DNA of 64,000 bases, from positions 43,955 to 107,954 of the forward strand of contig NZ_KB912916.1 of assembly GCF_000383875.1 (NCBI RefSeq), in the 5' to 3' direction. Positions 37,411 through 45,691 of the stretch are shown piece by piece. The position numbers and the translations under genes are program-made. The notes below the pieces were generated by a model. That model was given only the letters and a program-made list of their open reading frames with translations, did no database searches and was not told the origin of the DNA. Numbering within the stretch: position 1 is the stretch's first letter; every line of letters starts with the position of its first letter. The DNA is from Caldibacillus debilis DSM 16016. Lineage in GTDB: Bacteria; Bacillota; Bacilli; Bacillales; Caldibacillaceae.

Positions 37411-37448
37411 CGAACCCGGCCTGCATCCGCAGGAGGCCGGGTTCGCGC
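37411..37448 (+). terminator. Strong terminator after the four-helix membrane protein gene
   Basis: CGAACCCGGCCT (37411-37422) pairs perfectly with AGGCCGGGTTCG (37434-37445), followed by a short T-rich tail. Confidence 0.7.
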
Positions 37449-37493
37449 TTTCTGAAAGGGGGGAGGCGGCAAGCGCGGCTCTCCCCCTCCTTT

Positions 37494-38207
37494 TTATTCT
37501 TCTTTTAAATGGACGATAAAGGTTTCCGGCCCGGTCGGTTTCCGGCTTCCTCCCTTCGGTTCGAGGCTCGCCTTGATCAATTTGAAATCCTTCACGTCTT
37601 CCCCTTTAATAAAAATCCGGGAAGAGCCGTTGTCGATCGTCAGGAGTTCCCCCTTGATTTCGTCATTGGTATAAATGATCCACAATTGATAATCCCTCGT
37701 GCTGAAGACGTCCAGCCCGTTGATCTCCATGAGCATTTCCCGCGTCGTGTCGTTCAGCCAGATCATCCCGTTCATATCTTCAAAATCGGATAAGGGCTGA
37801 ATGGGGAACCGTTTGGTGTTCGGATTGTGGATGATCCGCTGGACCGGGACTTCTTCATTTTGGACGATTTGGTAATGATCGCTTTCCCGGGGAGAATCAA
37901 AGGTGAGCTTCGAAAAAACCGCGGCGATCACGGTGAGGCTCGCCAATCCGGCGGTCAGTCCGAAAATGGGCCGGAACGTTTTGCTTTTCCTCTTTTCCGC
38001 CTTCATCCAGATCCGCTCTTTATGGGCCGGGGAGGGCCGGCGATATTCGGCGGTTTTTTCGATCCCCAACCCGCGCCAGCTGTTCAAAAGTTCCCGGCAT
38101 TCCGCGCACCGGTCCAGATGGCCGGCAATGGCTTCCCTTTCCTTTTCCGGCAATGTTCCCAAAATCCATTCAACCATCTTCGTTTCGGGGACATGATTAG
38201 ATTTCAT
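37494..38207 (-). CDS. RskA-type zinc-binding anti-sigma factor
   Basis: A 237-residue anti-sigma factor. The cytoplasmic zinc motif is GHLDRCAECRELL (His-x3-Cys-x2-Cys, about residues 32-39), followed by one membrane helix (FGLTAGLASLTVIAAVFS, about 83-100) and an extracellular RskA-like domain that includes WLNDTTREMLMEINGL. Start ATG at 38207 overlaps the sigma gene by 11 bases. It probably holds the sigma factor until a signal triggers its proteolysis. Confidence 0.85.
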   Translation of the reverse strand: MKSNHVPETKMVEWILGTLPEKEREAIAGHLDRCAECRELLNSWRGLGIEKTAEYRRPSPAHKERIWMKAEKRKSKTFRPIFGLTAGLASLTVIAAVFSKLTFDSPRESDHYQIVQNEEVPVQRIIHNPNTKRFPIQPLSDFEDMNGMIWLNDTTREMLMEINGLDVFSTRDYQLWIIYTNDEIKGELLTIDNGSSRIFIKGEDVKDFKLIKASLEPKGGSRKPTGPETFIVHLKEE

Positions 38208-38781
38208 GCTTATTCCCACCCCCGCCGGGCTCGATCCAATTCAAGATTTCCTTCTGCTTCCGCAAATTGTTTAATCCGTAACGGATCAGGGATTTGATCG
38301 AACCGAGAGGCTTTTGCATCCTGTCGGCGATTTCCCTTTGGGCCTCCCCCTGGAAATAGAAACGGATGATTGCTTCCCGCTGCTGGGCGGGGATATGATT
38401 TAAGGCATCGAGGAGAATGTTTTTTTCCAACTGGTGCAGGAAATGGAATTCCGCCCCCTTGTCTTCCTTCAACGCCGCTTCTTCCAACCGGCTGATCAGA
38501 AGCGCCCGTTTCTTCCGCAGCCGGTCCAAGGCCCTGCTTTTTGTTTTTACGGCAAGGAAGGCTTCGATGCTTCCCCTTTTCGGATTAAATTGTTTCGGTT
38601 TTTGCAGGATTTCCAGGAACACATCCTGGCTGATGTCTTCGGCTTCCGCTTCGTCTCCCACGATCCGGAGGGCGATGTGATAAATGAAAGGACCGTATTT
38701 TTCATAAAAACGGTCAAAGGAACTTCGGGAGCCTTCGGCGATCTCCTGCAGTAACCGGACGTCTTCCCGGCTGTCTTTCAT
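38197..38781 (-). CDS. ECF sigma factor (SigK/RskA-associated type)
   Basis: A 194-residue sigma factor. Region 2 (YGPFIYHIALRIVGDEAEAE, then DISQDVFLEIL) and region 4 (YFQGEAQREIADRMQKPLGS followed by IKSLIRYGLNNLRK) are clear. Overlap with the zinc-binding RskA-type anti-sigma gene is characteristic of the SigK-like class. It is the second independent ECF module in the window, transcribed away from the NEW3 transporter operon. Confidence 0.9.
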   Translation of the reverse strand: MKDSREDVRLLQEIAEGSRSSFDRFYEKYGPFIYHIALRIVGDEAEAEDISQDVFLEILQKPKQFNPKRGSIEAFLAVKTKSRALDRLRKKRALLISRLEEAALKEDKGAEFHFLHQLEKNILLDALNHIPAQQREAIIRFYFQGEAQREIADRMQKPLGSIKSLIRYGLNNLRKQKEILNWIEPGGGGNKHEI

Positions 38782-38899
38782 CGGCCTCCCCCCGCTTCCC
38801 GTTTTTACTTAAAATTTTATAATTTTTTCCGCGAAAAACAAATCCATTTTGCTTTTTCCGGCGTACAAAAAATGAAAAAGGCCAAGGAGGAGAGTGCGC

Positions 38900-40054
38900 A
38901 TGTATCGGAAACTCGTCGCAGGATTCATCGCGATCGTCCTTCTTCTATTTCCCTTCTTCACCTTGCCTGCGTCTGCCGCAAGCAATGTCGTTCTCTTTAC
39001 TCCCTATACCGGCCTTTCGGTCACGCCGGGCGAGACGATTGACTATACCGTCAATGTCATCAACAACGGCTCGGCGATTCAAAACTTGACCTTCTCCTTT
39101 GAAAACTTGCCGAAGGGCTGGCGCACGTCCATCGTAGCCGGCGGCAGGGACATCAGGCAGCTGTCCGTCCGGGGCGGAAAGGAAGAAGAAATCAATGTGG
39201 AAGTGACCGTCCCCTTGGAAGTGGACAAGGGGGATTACCGTTTCCGGCTGGTGGCGAGAGGAGAAGGGGGGACTTCGGAACTCCCTTTGCTGGTGACGGT
39301 AACGGAACAGGGATCTTTTAAAACGGAGCTGACGTCGGAACAGGCCAACCTGGAAGGGCATGCCGATTCCAGCTTTACGTATGATGTCACCTTGAAGAAC
39401 CGCACCGCCAAAGCGCAGAACTATGCCTTAAGTTCATCGGCGGGAAAGGGCTGGCAAGTCACCTTCAAATCCGGCAGCGACACGATCACCTCGGTCAAAT
39501 TGGAACCGAATGAATCCAAGGACATTACCGTCGACGTAAAACCGCCGGAAGACGTGGAAGCCGGGACGTACAAAATCCCGATCAAAGCCCAAACGAGCGA
39601 CACTTCCGCCGAATTGAACCTGGAGGCGGTCATCACCGGGACGTATAAGATGGAATTGACGACGCCTACCGGAAACTTAAGCACGGATATTACCGCGGGC
39701 CGTGAAAAAGTGGTGGATCTTGTCATCAAAAACACGGGAAGCGCGCCGCTGACGGATATCAGCATCACCGCAGAGGCCCCGCCCAATTGGGAAACGGAAT
39801 TCGACCAAAGCACGATCGCCCAATTGAATCCGGGGGATTCAAAGACGATCAAGGCAAGAATTAAAGCATCGGACGAGGCGATTGCCGGTGACTACGTCGT
39901 AAACTTTACGGCAAAAACGCCGGAAACCTCATCGGAAGCCGTTTTCCGGGTCTCGGTAAAGACTTCGACCCTTTGGGGAATCGTGGCCGTCCTGATCATT
40001 CTCGGTGTGGCGGGAGGTCTATATTATCTGGTCAAAAAATACGGGAGGAGATAA
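38900..40054 (+). CDS. NEW3-domain membrane-anchored protein of an ABC transporter
   Basis: A 384-residue exported protein. A signal peptide (about 1-27, ending LPASAASN) is followed by three tandem Ig-like NEW3 domains (starting near residues 32, 140 and 240; each has a TVNVINNGS or similar strand and a PP-x-W motif), then a C-terminal membrane helix (LWGIVAVLIILGVAGGLYYL). AAGGAGGAG lies upstream. The ATPase gene starts two bases after its stop, so it is the extracytoplasmic partner of that ABC transporter. Ligand unknown. Confidence 0.85.
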   Translation: MYRKLVAGFIAIVLLLFPFFTLPASAASNVVLFTPYTGLSVTPGETIDYTVNVINNGSAIQNLTFSFENLPKGWRTSIVAGGRDIRQLSVRGGKEEEINVEVTVPLEVDKGDYRFRLVARGEGGTSELPLLVTVTEQGSFKTELTSEQANLEGHADSSFTYDVTLKNRTAKAQNYALSSSAGKGWQVTFKSGSDTITSVKLEPNESKDITVDVKPPEDVEAGTYKIPIKAQTSDTSAELNLEAVITGTYKMELTTPTGNLSTDITAGREKVVDLVIKNTGSAPLTDISITAEAPPNWETEFDQSTIAQLNPGDSKTIKARIKASDEAIAGDYVVNFTAKTPETSSEAVFRVSVKTSTLWGIVAVLIILGVAGGLYYLVKKYGRR

Positions 40055-40056
40055 AA

Positions 40057-41013
40057 ATGGCCGCGCCTGCCGTCATCGAGCTGAAACAGATCTGCAAAAA
40101 ATATGAGGATCAATATGCCGTCGACCATTTGTCTCTTTCCATCAAAAAAGGAGAAATCTTCGGCCTCCTCGGTCCCAACGGCGCCGGGAAAACGACCACG
40201 ATTTTGATGATGCTCGGGCTCAGCGAGCCGACTTCCGGCTCCGTCCGGGTCTGCGGCATCGATCCGGTGCGGCATCCGATCGAAGTGAAAAGGAAAGTGG
40301 GGTATTTGCCCGATGATGTCGGGTTTTACCACCAGATGACCGGCCTGGAAAATTTGCTGTACACCGCCGCTTTGAACGGCATTCCGAGGGAAGTGGCCGA
40401 AAAGCGGGCCGCCGATTTGCTTGAAAAGGTGAATCTGACCGATGCGGCGAACAAAAAAACGGGCAAGTATTCCCGGGGAATGAGGCAGCGGCTCGGTCTG
40501 GCCGACGTTTTAATGAAAAATCCGGAAGTGATCATCCTCGATGAACCGACGTTGGGCATCGACCCGGAAGGGGTGCGGGAATTTTTGCAGCTGATCCGGG
40601 ATTTGAGCCGGAAGGAGGGGATCACCGTCCTCTTGTCTTCCCATCAATTGCATCAGGTGCAGCAGATCTGCGACCGGGTCGGCATCTTCGTGAAAGGGAA
40701 GCTGCTGGCGGAAGGGAACACGGAAAGCTTGGCCCAAAAACTGTTTCTGCAGGATGCCTTCGTTATCCACGTGATCGCTTCGCCGCTGGATGAAGCCCTC
40801 GTGAAAAAAATTGAGGGCATCCCGGACGTCAACAAGGTGGAACGGACGGATAACCGTTTGGAGGTTTACTGCAAGACCGATGTGAGCGCGGAAATCAGCA
40901 GGACGGTTGTCGAATCCGGGGCATCCCTTGCCCATATCAGCAGGCGGGATTTCGGCCTCGACGAAATTTACCACCGTTATTTTGAAGGGCGTGATCCGCA
41001 TGAGACTCGATAA
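40057..41013 (+). CDS. ABC transporter ATP-binding protein (ABC-2 type)
   Basis: A 318-residue ATPase. Walker A GPNGAGKTT is near residues 37-45, the signature YSRGMRQR near 136-143, Walker B ILDEPTLGID near 155-164, followed by the switch His in LSSHQLHQV. Typical of ABC-2 exporters of the CcmA/YtrB type. GGGAGGAG is 6 bases upstream. It overlaps the permease gene by 14 bases. Together with the NEW3 protein and permease it forms a three-gene transporter operon. Confidence 0.9.
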   Translation: MAAPAVIELKQICKKYEDQYAVDHLSLSIKKGEIFGLLGPNGAGKTTTILMMLGLSEPTSGSVRVCGIDPVRHPIEVKRKVGYLPDDVGFYHQMTGLENLLYTAALNGIPREVAEKRAADLLEKVNLTDAANKKTGKYSRGMRQRLGLADVLMKNPEVIILDEPTLGIDPEGVREFLQLIRDLSRKEGITVLLSSHQLHQVQQICDRVGIFVKGKLLAEGNTESLAQKLFLQDAFVIHVIASPLDEALVKKIEGIPDVNKVERTDNRLEVYCKTDVSAEISRTVVESGASLAHISRRDFGLDEIYHRYFEGRDPHETR

Positions 41014-42076
41014 TTGGGTAAACCGTGCGAAGGCTTTCTTCCCGGAGACGGGGAGATGGGCGGAACGGTTGAAGGAGATCCTCCCCGCCAAAAAAGGAGC
41101 GGGAGGGACAAACAGCATCTTCTTTGCCGTGGTCAGGAAGGAATTTACCGATTACCTGACCAGCTGGCGCATCATCATCCTGATGGGGATCATCCTGCTC
41201 ACCTGTTTCGGTTCCCTCTACACGGCGGTGACGACGATTCAGGATGCCTTGGATTCTTCCAAAGACGCCGAGGAGATCGCGAGAAGTTCCTATCTGTTTT
41301 TAAAATTGTTCACCGTCTCGGACGGGACATTGCCCTCTTTCATCACCTTCGTCGGTTTTTTGGGGCCGCTCTTGGGCATCGCCCTCGGGTTTGACGCCAT
41401 CAACTCGGAACGGAACCGGGGGACGCTGAGCCGGCTGATGGCCCAGCCGATCCCGCGGGATTATGTCATCAACGGCAAGTTTACCGCGGCGCTATTGTTG
41501 AATATCGTGCTGTTTCTCTCCCTCGGCCTGTTGGTGACCGCTTTCGGCATCCTGATTTTGGGCATTCCGCCCACCTTCGAAGAGTTCGCCCGTATCCTTT
41601 GTTTCCTGGTGTTATGCATCGTTTACATCGCCTTCTGGCTGAATCTGGGCATCCTGTTTTCCGTGACTTTCCGGCAGGCGGCGACTTCGGCTTTGTCGGC
41701 GATCGCCGTGTGGCTCTTCTTCAACGTGTTTTATTCGATGATCATCGAGGTGTTCGCCAAATCCTTTTTAGCCTCGGAATCGATCACTTCACTGCAGCAG
41801 GCGATCGGCAGGCAGGAATTCGTCTTGAATTTGATGCGGCTTTCCCCCAGCTATTTGTTCAACGAATCGACGACGACCCTGCTTTCGCCGAACATCCGGA
41901 GCCTGAGCGTATTAACGGTGGAGCAGACGGCCGGGGCGGTTGCCAGCCCCCTTCCCTTCTCCCAAAGCCTGCTGCTCATTTGGCCTCAGGTGACCGGGCT
42001 CATCGCCGCCACTTTGATCTGCTTTGCCATCGCCTACGTATTGTTCATGAGACAGGAAATCCGGGCCCACGGATGA
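41000..42076 (+). CDS. ABC-2 type transporter permease
   Basis: A 358-residue inner-membrane permease. A soluble N-terminal stretch (1-40) precedes six hydrophobic segments; NSERNRGTLSRLMAQPIPRD is the conserved loop after the second segment that contacts the ATPase in ABC-2 permeases, and an extracellular loop lies between the last two. Start is ATG at 41000, overlapping the ATPase gene by 14 bases. A terminator at 42103 ends the operon. Substrate unknown. Confidence 0.86.
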   Translation: MRLDNWVNRAKAFFPETGRWAERLKEILPAKKGAGGTNSIFFAVVRKEFTDYLTSWRIIILMGIILLTCFGSLYTAVTTIQDALDSSKDAEEIARSSYLFLKLFTVSDGTLPSFITFVGFLGPLLGIALGFDAINSERNRGTLSRLMAQPIPRDYVINGKFTAALLLNIVLFLSLGLLVTAFGILILGIPPTFEEFARILCFLVLCIVYIAFWLNLGILFSVTFRQAATSALSAIAVWLFFNVFYSMIIEVFAKSFLASESITSLQQAIGRQEFVLNLMRLSPSYLFNESTTTLLSPNIRSLSVLTVEQTAGAVASPLPFSQSLLLIWPQVTGLIAATLICFAIAYVLFMRQEIRAHG

Positions 42077-42102
42077 GCGGGATGTTTCGGCCGGGAGGAC
42101 CG

Positions 42103-42129
42103 GCGGGAATGGTTCCCGCTTTTTTTTTT
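42103..42129 (+). terminator. Terminator of the NEW3 ABC transporter operon
   Basis: GCGGGAA (42103-42109) pairs with TTCCCGC (42113-42119) and is followed by a long T-run. Confidence 0.85.
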
Positions 42130-42270
42130 GCCTTGGGAAAAGGGGGTTATCCTCCGAAAAGGGATCCTTTTTTCCGCATTTTGCCATGTATCCTCCCTCA
42201 TTCGGCTCCGCTGGGGACAAAGAAACGAAAGTTCCGGCCGTCACGTACAATCCGCATCCTCTATGGCGCA

Positions 42271-42295
42271 AATGATTTTCATTGAGAATGATTTA
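42271..42295. promoter_or_regulatory. Candidate Fur-type site
   Basis: AATGATTTTCATTGAGAAT and following bases resemble the A/T-rich imperfect palindrome of Fur boxes. The core TTGAGAATGA recurs in the hairpin just downstream. Located 250 bases before the Mn catalase gene. Confidence 0.4.
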
Positions 42296-42313
42296 GGTTT
42301 CCGGGAAAGATGG

Positions 42314-42363
42314 ATGCCCGTTCATTCTCAATAGATTGAGAATGAACGGGCATTCGGTTTTTT
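42314..42363 (+). terminator. Perfect 19-base inverted repeat followed by a T-run
   Basis: The 19 bases at 42314-42332 are exactly complementary to 42335-42353 with only 2 bases between, and TTTTTTT follows within 5 bases. It is a very strong intrinsic terminator or a regulatory hairpin. Its stem contains the ATTGAGAATGA core found in the Fur-like site upstream. Confidence 0.7.
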
Positions 42364-42545
42364 TCTTTTTTGATATAAAAGGAAAGGAAGGGGAAAGAAA
42401 CCCGTGATTCCGTAAGATATCATCTTGTCATGGCAATTTCTCCAAATTGTAACAAATTTGTCAGATCGTCCGGTTGAACAGCAATAACTATTTATTTAGA
42501 ATTATAACTGACAAAAAATTATTTTAATCTAGGGGAGGATTGATG

Positions 42546-43445
42546 ATGTTTAAACGTGTCAACCGTTTGCCCATTGAACTTCCCAAGCCGGAACATGCCG
42601 ATCCGAACGCGGCCAGCGCCGTGCAAGAGCTCCTCGGCGGACGCTTCGGGGAAATGTCCACCTTGAATAACTACATGTTCCAATCCTTCGCTTTCCGCAA
42701 CAAGGAAAAACTGAAACCCTACTATCATTTGGTGGCCAGCATTACCGCGGAAGAAGTGGGCCATGTGGAATTGGTTGCCAACACGATCAATCTTCTTTTG
42801 ACCGGCTCGACCAAGCCCGGGGATCCGGATGAAGCTCCTTTGAAAGCCGGGAAAGATGCCCGCAATACTTACCATTTCATCGATACCGCCCAGACGGCGA
42901 AACCTTGGGATTCGATGGGGAAGGCATGGACGGGGGATTATGTGTTCAACAGCGGGAATTTGCTTCTTGACCTGCTTCATAACTTTTTCCTCGAAATCGG
43001 CGCCCGCACCCACAAAATGCGGGTGTACGAAATGACGGACAACCCGGTCGCCCGCGAAATGATCGGTTACCTGTTGGTTCGCGGCGGCGTGCACACCCTC
43101 GCCTATGCGAAAGCGATCGAAACGATTACGGGCATTGATCTGACCAAGATGCTTCCCGTTCCCAGCCTGGATAATTCCAAATTCGATGTTGCCCGCAAAT
43201 ACGAAGAACAAGGCATGCACCGCAGATTATATACATTCAGCGATAAGGATTATGAACAAATTGCCCTGATCTGGAAAGGAAACCATCCGCAGGACGGAAA
43301 ACCGCTGGAAGCCATCCAAGGCATGCCGGAAGGCCATCCCGTGCCGGATCTGCCTGCGGTGGACGAAGAGTTCGCGCCGGGAATTTCGGCGGAAGATTTC
43401 AATGAAATCTTCAAACGCTTGAAGGATGCCGCCAACATCAAATAA
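42546..43445 (+). CDS. Manganese catalase family protein
   Basis: A 299-residue dimanganese hydrogen peroxide disproportionase. Metal ligands of the four-helix core are visible: Glu36 in RFGEMSTLNN, Glu70 and His73 in AEEVGH, a glutamate in FFLEIGARTH (about 148) and a histidine in GVHTLAYAKA (about 180). I chose ATG at 42546, with GGGAGG 7 bases upstream; ATG at 42543 is the alternative. A strong terminator follows. Cytoplasmic; expected to protect against peroxide. The upstream Fur-like sites suggest iron or peroxide control. Confidence 0.9.
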   Translation: MFKRVNRLPIELPKPEHADPNAASAVQELLGGRFGEMSTLNNYMFQSFAFRNKEKLKPYYHLVASITAEEVGHVELVANTINLLLTGSTKPGDPDEAPLKAGKDARNTYHFIDTAQTAKPWDSMGKAWTGDYVFNSGNLLLDLLHNFFLEIGARTHKMRVYEMTDNPVAREMIGYLLVRGGVHTLAYAKAIETITGIDLTKMLPVPSLDNSKFDVARKYEEQGMHRRLYTFSDKDYEQIALIWKGNHPQDGKPLEAIQGMPEGHPVPDLPAVDEEFAPGISAEDFNEIFKRLKDAANIK

Positions 43446-43478
43446 AAAACAGATGATTTTCTAAAGCGGATGATTGCC

Positions 43479-43515
43479 GCCGCGGGGAACGCCGAATCTT
43501 TCCCCGCGGCTTTTT
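43479..43515 (+). terminator. Terminator of the Mn catalase gene
   Basis: GCCGCGGGGAA (43479-43489) pairs with TTCCCCGCGGC (43500-43510), followed by TTTTT. Confidence 0.88.
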
Positions 43516-43826
43516 CTGTCCGAGGAACCGCCGGAAAGAAGGATTCGCGTTGGGCTTCGGAATCCGGGTGCCTTCCCTTCCTTGCGGCGGACAAGGAGGG
43601 AGAAAGCCTTTTCCCTGCCTTTCCGGCAATAGGGGGGAGGATTTTCCGGCATGTTTTTCCGTCGTCCCGCCGGCGATCCCCGGAACTCCCTCGACGGGGC
43701 CGCACAGGAAACGGTCCGTTCCTCCGTCCGGGATGGAATCTCTTTCCGAAGCAGCTGCCGCGGGACTGGAATGGGCTGCCGGAAAAGAAAAGCAGGGCCG
43801 AAGGCGAAAGAAAATCCCTTTGAAAA
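43516..43826. other. Intergenic region between convergent genes
   Basis: About 310 bases of GC-rich sequence without a recognisable gene; open frames here lack ribosome binding sites. Confidence 0.4.
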
Positions 43827-43830
43827 CGAT

Positions 43831-43862
43831 CGGACGGGGCGTGCGCCCCGTCCGTCTATTTT
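43831..43862. terminator. Bidirectional terminator-like hairpin
   Basis: CGGACGGGGCG (43831-43841) pairs with CGCCCCGTCCG (43844-43854). On the plus strand TTTTTT follows at 43857-43862. It lies directly at the 3' end of the minus-strand thioesterase gene. Confidence 0.65.
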
Positions 43863-44278
43863 TTCCGCTTAATCTCTTCATATTTTTGGAACCATTCCGG
43901 GAAAATCTTCCCGAATGCGACCGGCCGGAAATCGGTTTTTCTCACCACGATATGGGTCGTCGTGCCTTCCGCGCAAACTTCCCCGTCGCCGTTGACGATT
44001 TGGAAACCGTAAGTCGTCCTCGTCCGCAGATTTTCTTCCACCCAGGTTTTGACGAAAACCCGGTCCCCGTATTTAATCGCTTTTTTATATGTAATGTTCA
44101 AGTTGTAAACCGGTGCGTAATAACCGGCCTTTTCCAGATCCAAATAATTGAAGCCGACGTCTTCGATCAACTTCGTCCGGCCGATCTCGAGCCATTTCAC
44201 ATAATTTCCGTGATAGATCACCCCCATCATATCCGTATCCGCATAAGTGACTTGAACCTCCGCTGTCGCCACGTACAT
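43856..44278 (-). CDS. Acyl-CoA thioesterase, hotdog fold (YbgC/FadM-like)
   Basis: A 140-residue hotdog enzyme cleaving acyl-CoA thioesters. YADTDMMGVIYHGNYVKWLE contains the catalytic Asp (residue 16) in D-x-x-G-x-x-x-H, the 4-hydroxybenzoyl-CoA thioesterase motif, and the second half ends in EGTTTHIVV. AGAGGAGAG lies 6 bases before ATG at 44278; a longer in-frame start at 44338 lacks a ribosome binding site. Transcribed alone, away from the DUF7916-like gene. Confidence 0.85.
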   Translation of the reverse strand: MYVATAEVQVTYADTDMMGVIYHGNYVKWLEIGRTKLIEDVGFNYLDLEKAGYYAPVYNLNITYKKAIKYGDRVFVKTWVEENLRTRTTYGFQIVNGDGEVCAEGTTTHIVVRKTDFRPVAFGKIFPEWFQKYEEIKRKK

Positions 44279-44466
44279 TTCGCGCTCTCCTCTTCCGTTG
44301 GTTTTCACAAGAATAGTATACGCTTCCTTCGATTTCATTCCAACGGATCGGAAGGGATTCCAATTTCATTTGCAGAATTTCGGCCGCTGTTCAATAATAA
44401 TAGTAAGCTGGTTTCATAGACGGAGCCTTGTAAGAAATGGAAAAAATGAAGACGAGGGTGGGGAAG

Positions 44467-45381
44467 ATGAAACGAATACTGGATTGTACCGCATCCGATT
44501 TTCAAAAAATGGGCGGGAAGGAATTGCGGCAGGCCATCGCCGCGGCGGAAGGGCGGACCGTCCTCGCCGAAGTGGTCTGTACCGTTCCCCCGATCTATCC
44601 GAGTGTGACCAACGCGGAATTGGCGGCTGCCTTCGGAGCGGATCTCATTTTATTGAATGTGTTCGACGTGGATCATCCGGAGGTCTTCGGCTTGGAAACG
44701 AAAGGGGAGGAAACGGTCCGCCAATTGAAAAAATTGGTGGGGCGTCCCGTCGGAATCAATCTTGAACCGGTGGATCCGAATGCCGAACGCCTGGAAGCGC
44801 TTTACGAACTGCCCCAGGGAAGGAGGGCGGTGGAGGCGTCGCTCGTGAAAGCGAAACAATTGGGGGTTGACTTCGTTTGCCTCACCGGGAATCCGAAAAC
44901 GGGGGTGACGAACCGGGCGATCGTCGAGTCGGTGAAGACGGCCAAGAAGATTTTCGGCGAGGAAGGATTGGTCATCGCCGGAAAGATGCACGGGGCCGGA
45001 GTAAAAGGGGAAAGCGGCGGCTCCATCGTCGATGAAGAAACGGTCGCCTCCTTTGTGGACGCGGGCGCGGATGTCGTCCTCATTCCCGGCGTCGGAACCG
45101 TTCCCGGAACCACGCTGGAAAAACAGGAGAAATTGATTCAAACCATTCATGAAAAGGGTGCGCTGGCCCTGACCGCCATCGGCACGAGCCAGGAAGGGGC
45201 GGGAAAGGAGACGGTCTCGCAAATGGCCCTCTATAACAAAATGGCCGGCGCGGATATTCATCATATCGGGGATGCGGGGATCTTCGGCATCGCCGATCCG
45301 GAAAATATCATGGCCTATTCCATCGCCATCAGGGGCAGAAGGCATACCTATGTCCGCATGGCGGCATCCGTGTTGAGATAA
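44467..45381 (+). CDS. DUF7916-like TIM-barrel protein
   Basis: A 304-residue cytoplasmic protein. The N-terminal ILDCTASDFQKMGGKELRQA and NAELAAAFGADLILLNVFD, then LVGRPVGINLEPV and the loop GKMHGAG, are a TIM-barrel pattern like the DUF7916 proteins, often found in PTS operons and related to phosphoenolpyruvate-mutase or tagatose-aldolase folds. The enzyme activity is unknown. No PTS genes are adjacent. Start ATG at 44467 with GGGTGGGG upstream; ATG at 44437 is the alternative. A terminator follows. Confidence 0.7.
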   Translation: MKRILDCTASDFQKMGGKELRQAIAAAEGRTVLAEVVCTVPPIYPSVTNAELAAAFGADLILLNVFDVDHPEVFGLETKGEETVRQLKKLVGRPVGINLEPVDPNAERLEALYELPQGRRAVEASLVKAKQLGVDFVCLTGNPKTGVTNRAIVESVKTAKKIFGEEGLVIAGKMHGAGVKGESGGSIVDEETVASFVDAGADVVLIPGVGTVPGTTLEKQEKLIQTIHEKGALALTAIGTSQEGAGKETVSQMALYNKMAGADIHHIGDAGIFGIADPENIMAYSIAIRGRRHTYVRMAASVLR

Positions 45382-45422
45382 GGGGGATCCCCTTTCCGAA
45401 AAAACGTACGGAGGTTTTTGGC

Positions 45423-45466
45423 GGAGCGGAACCGGGCGGGCGGACACCCGGTTCCGCTCCTTTTTT
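45423..45466 (+). terminator. Terminator of the DUF7916-like gene
   Basis: GGAGCGGAACCGGG (45423-45436) pairs perfectly with CCCGGTTCCGCTCC (45447-45460), followed by six T residues. Confidence 0.92.
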
Positions 45467-45691
45467 ATCCCTGGGGAACCGACGGATCCGTAAAATCTTT
45501 TGAAAAATGATGCCCCCCGCCTCCATGAAGGCCCTTCCGGATGAAGAATTTTCGGGCAGGATCGTCGGGAACTTCGTTCAATCTGCCCGCGCAGCCGAAG
45601 GGAAGGCCGGCCGGGTGCGTTGGCGGTCCAAGCGTTTTTTTTTGCCCACCCATCGAGGGTTCTCCCTTCTAATCCGAAGGTGCCGCCCGGA

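Noticed and set aside
42128-42334. 68-codon plus-strand frame before the Mn catalase gene
   Set aside because: No ribosome binding site; it overlaps the terminator and Fur-like site.
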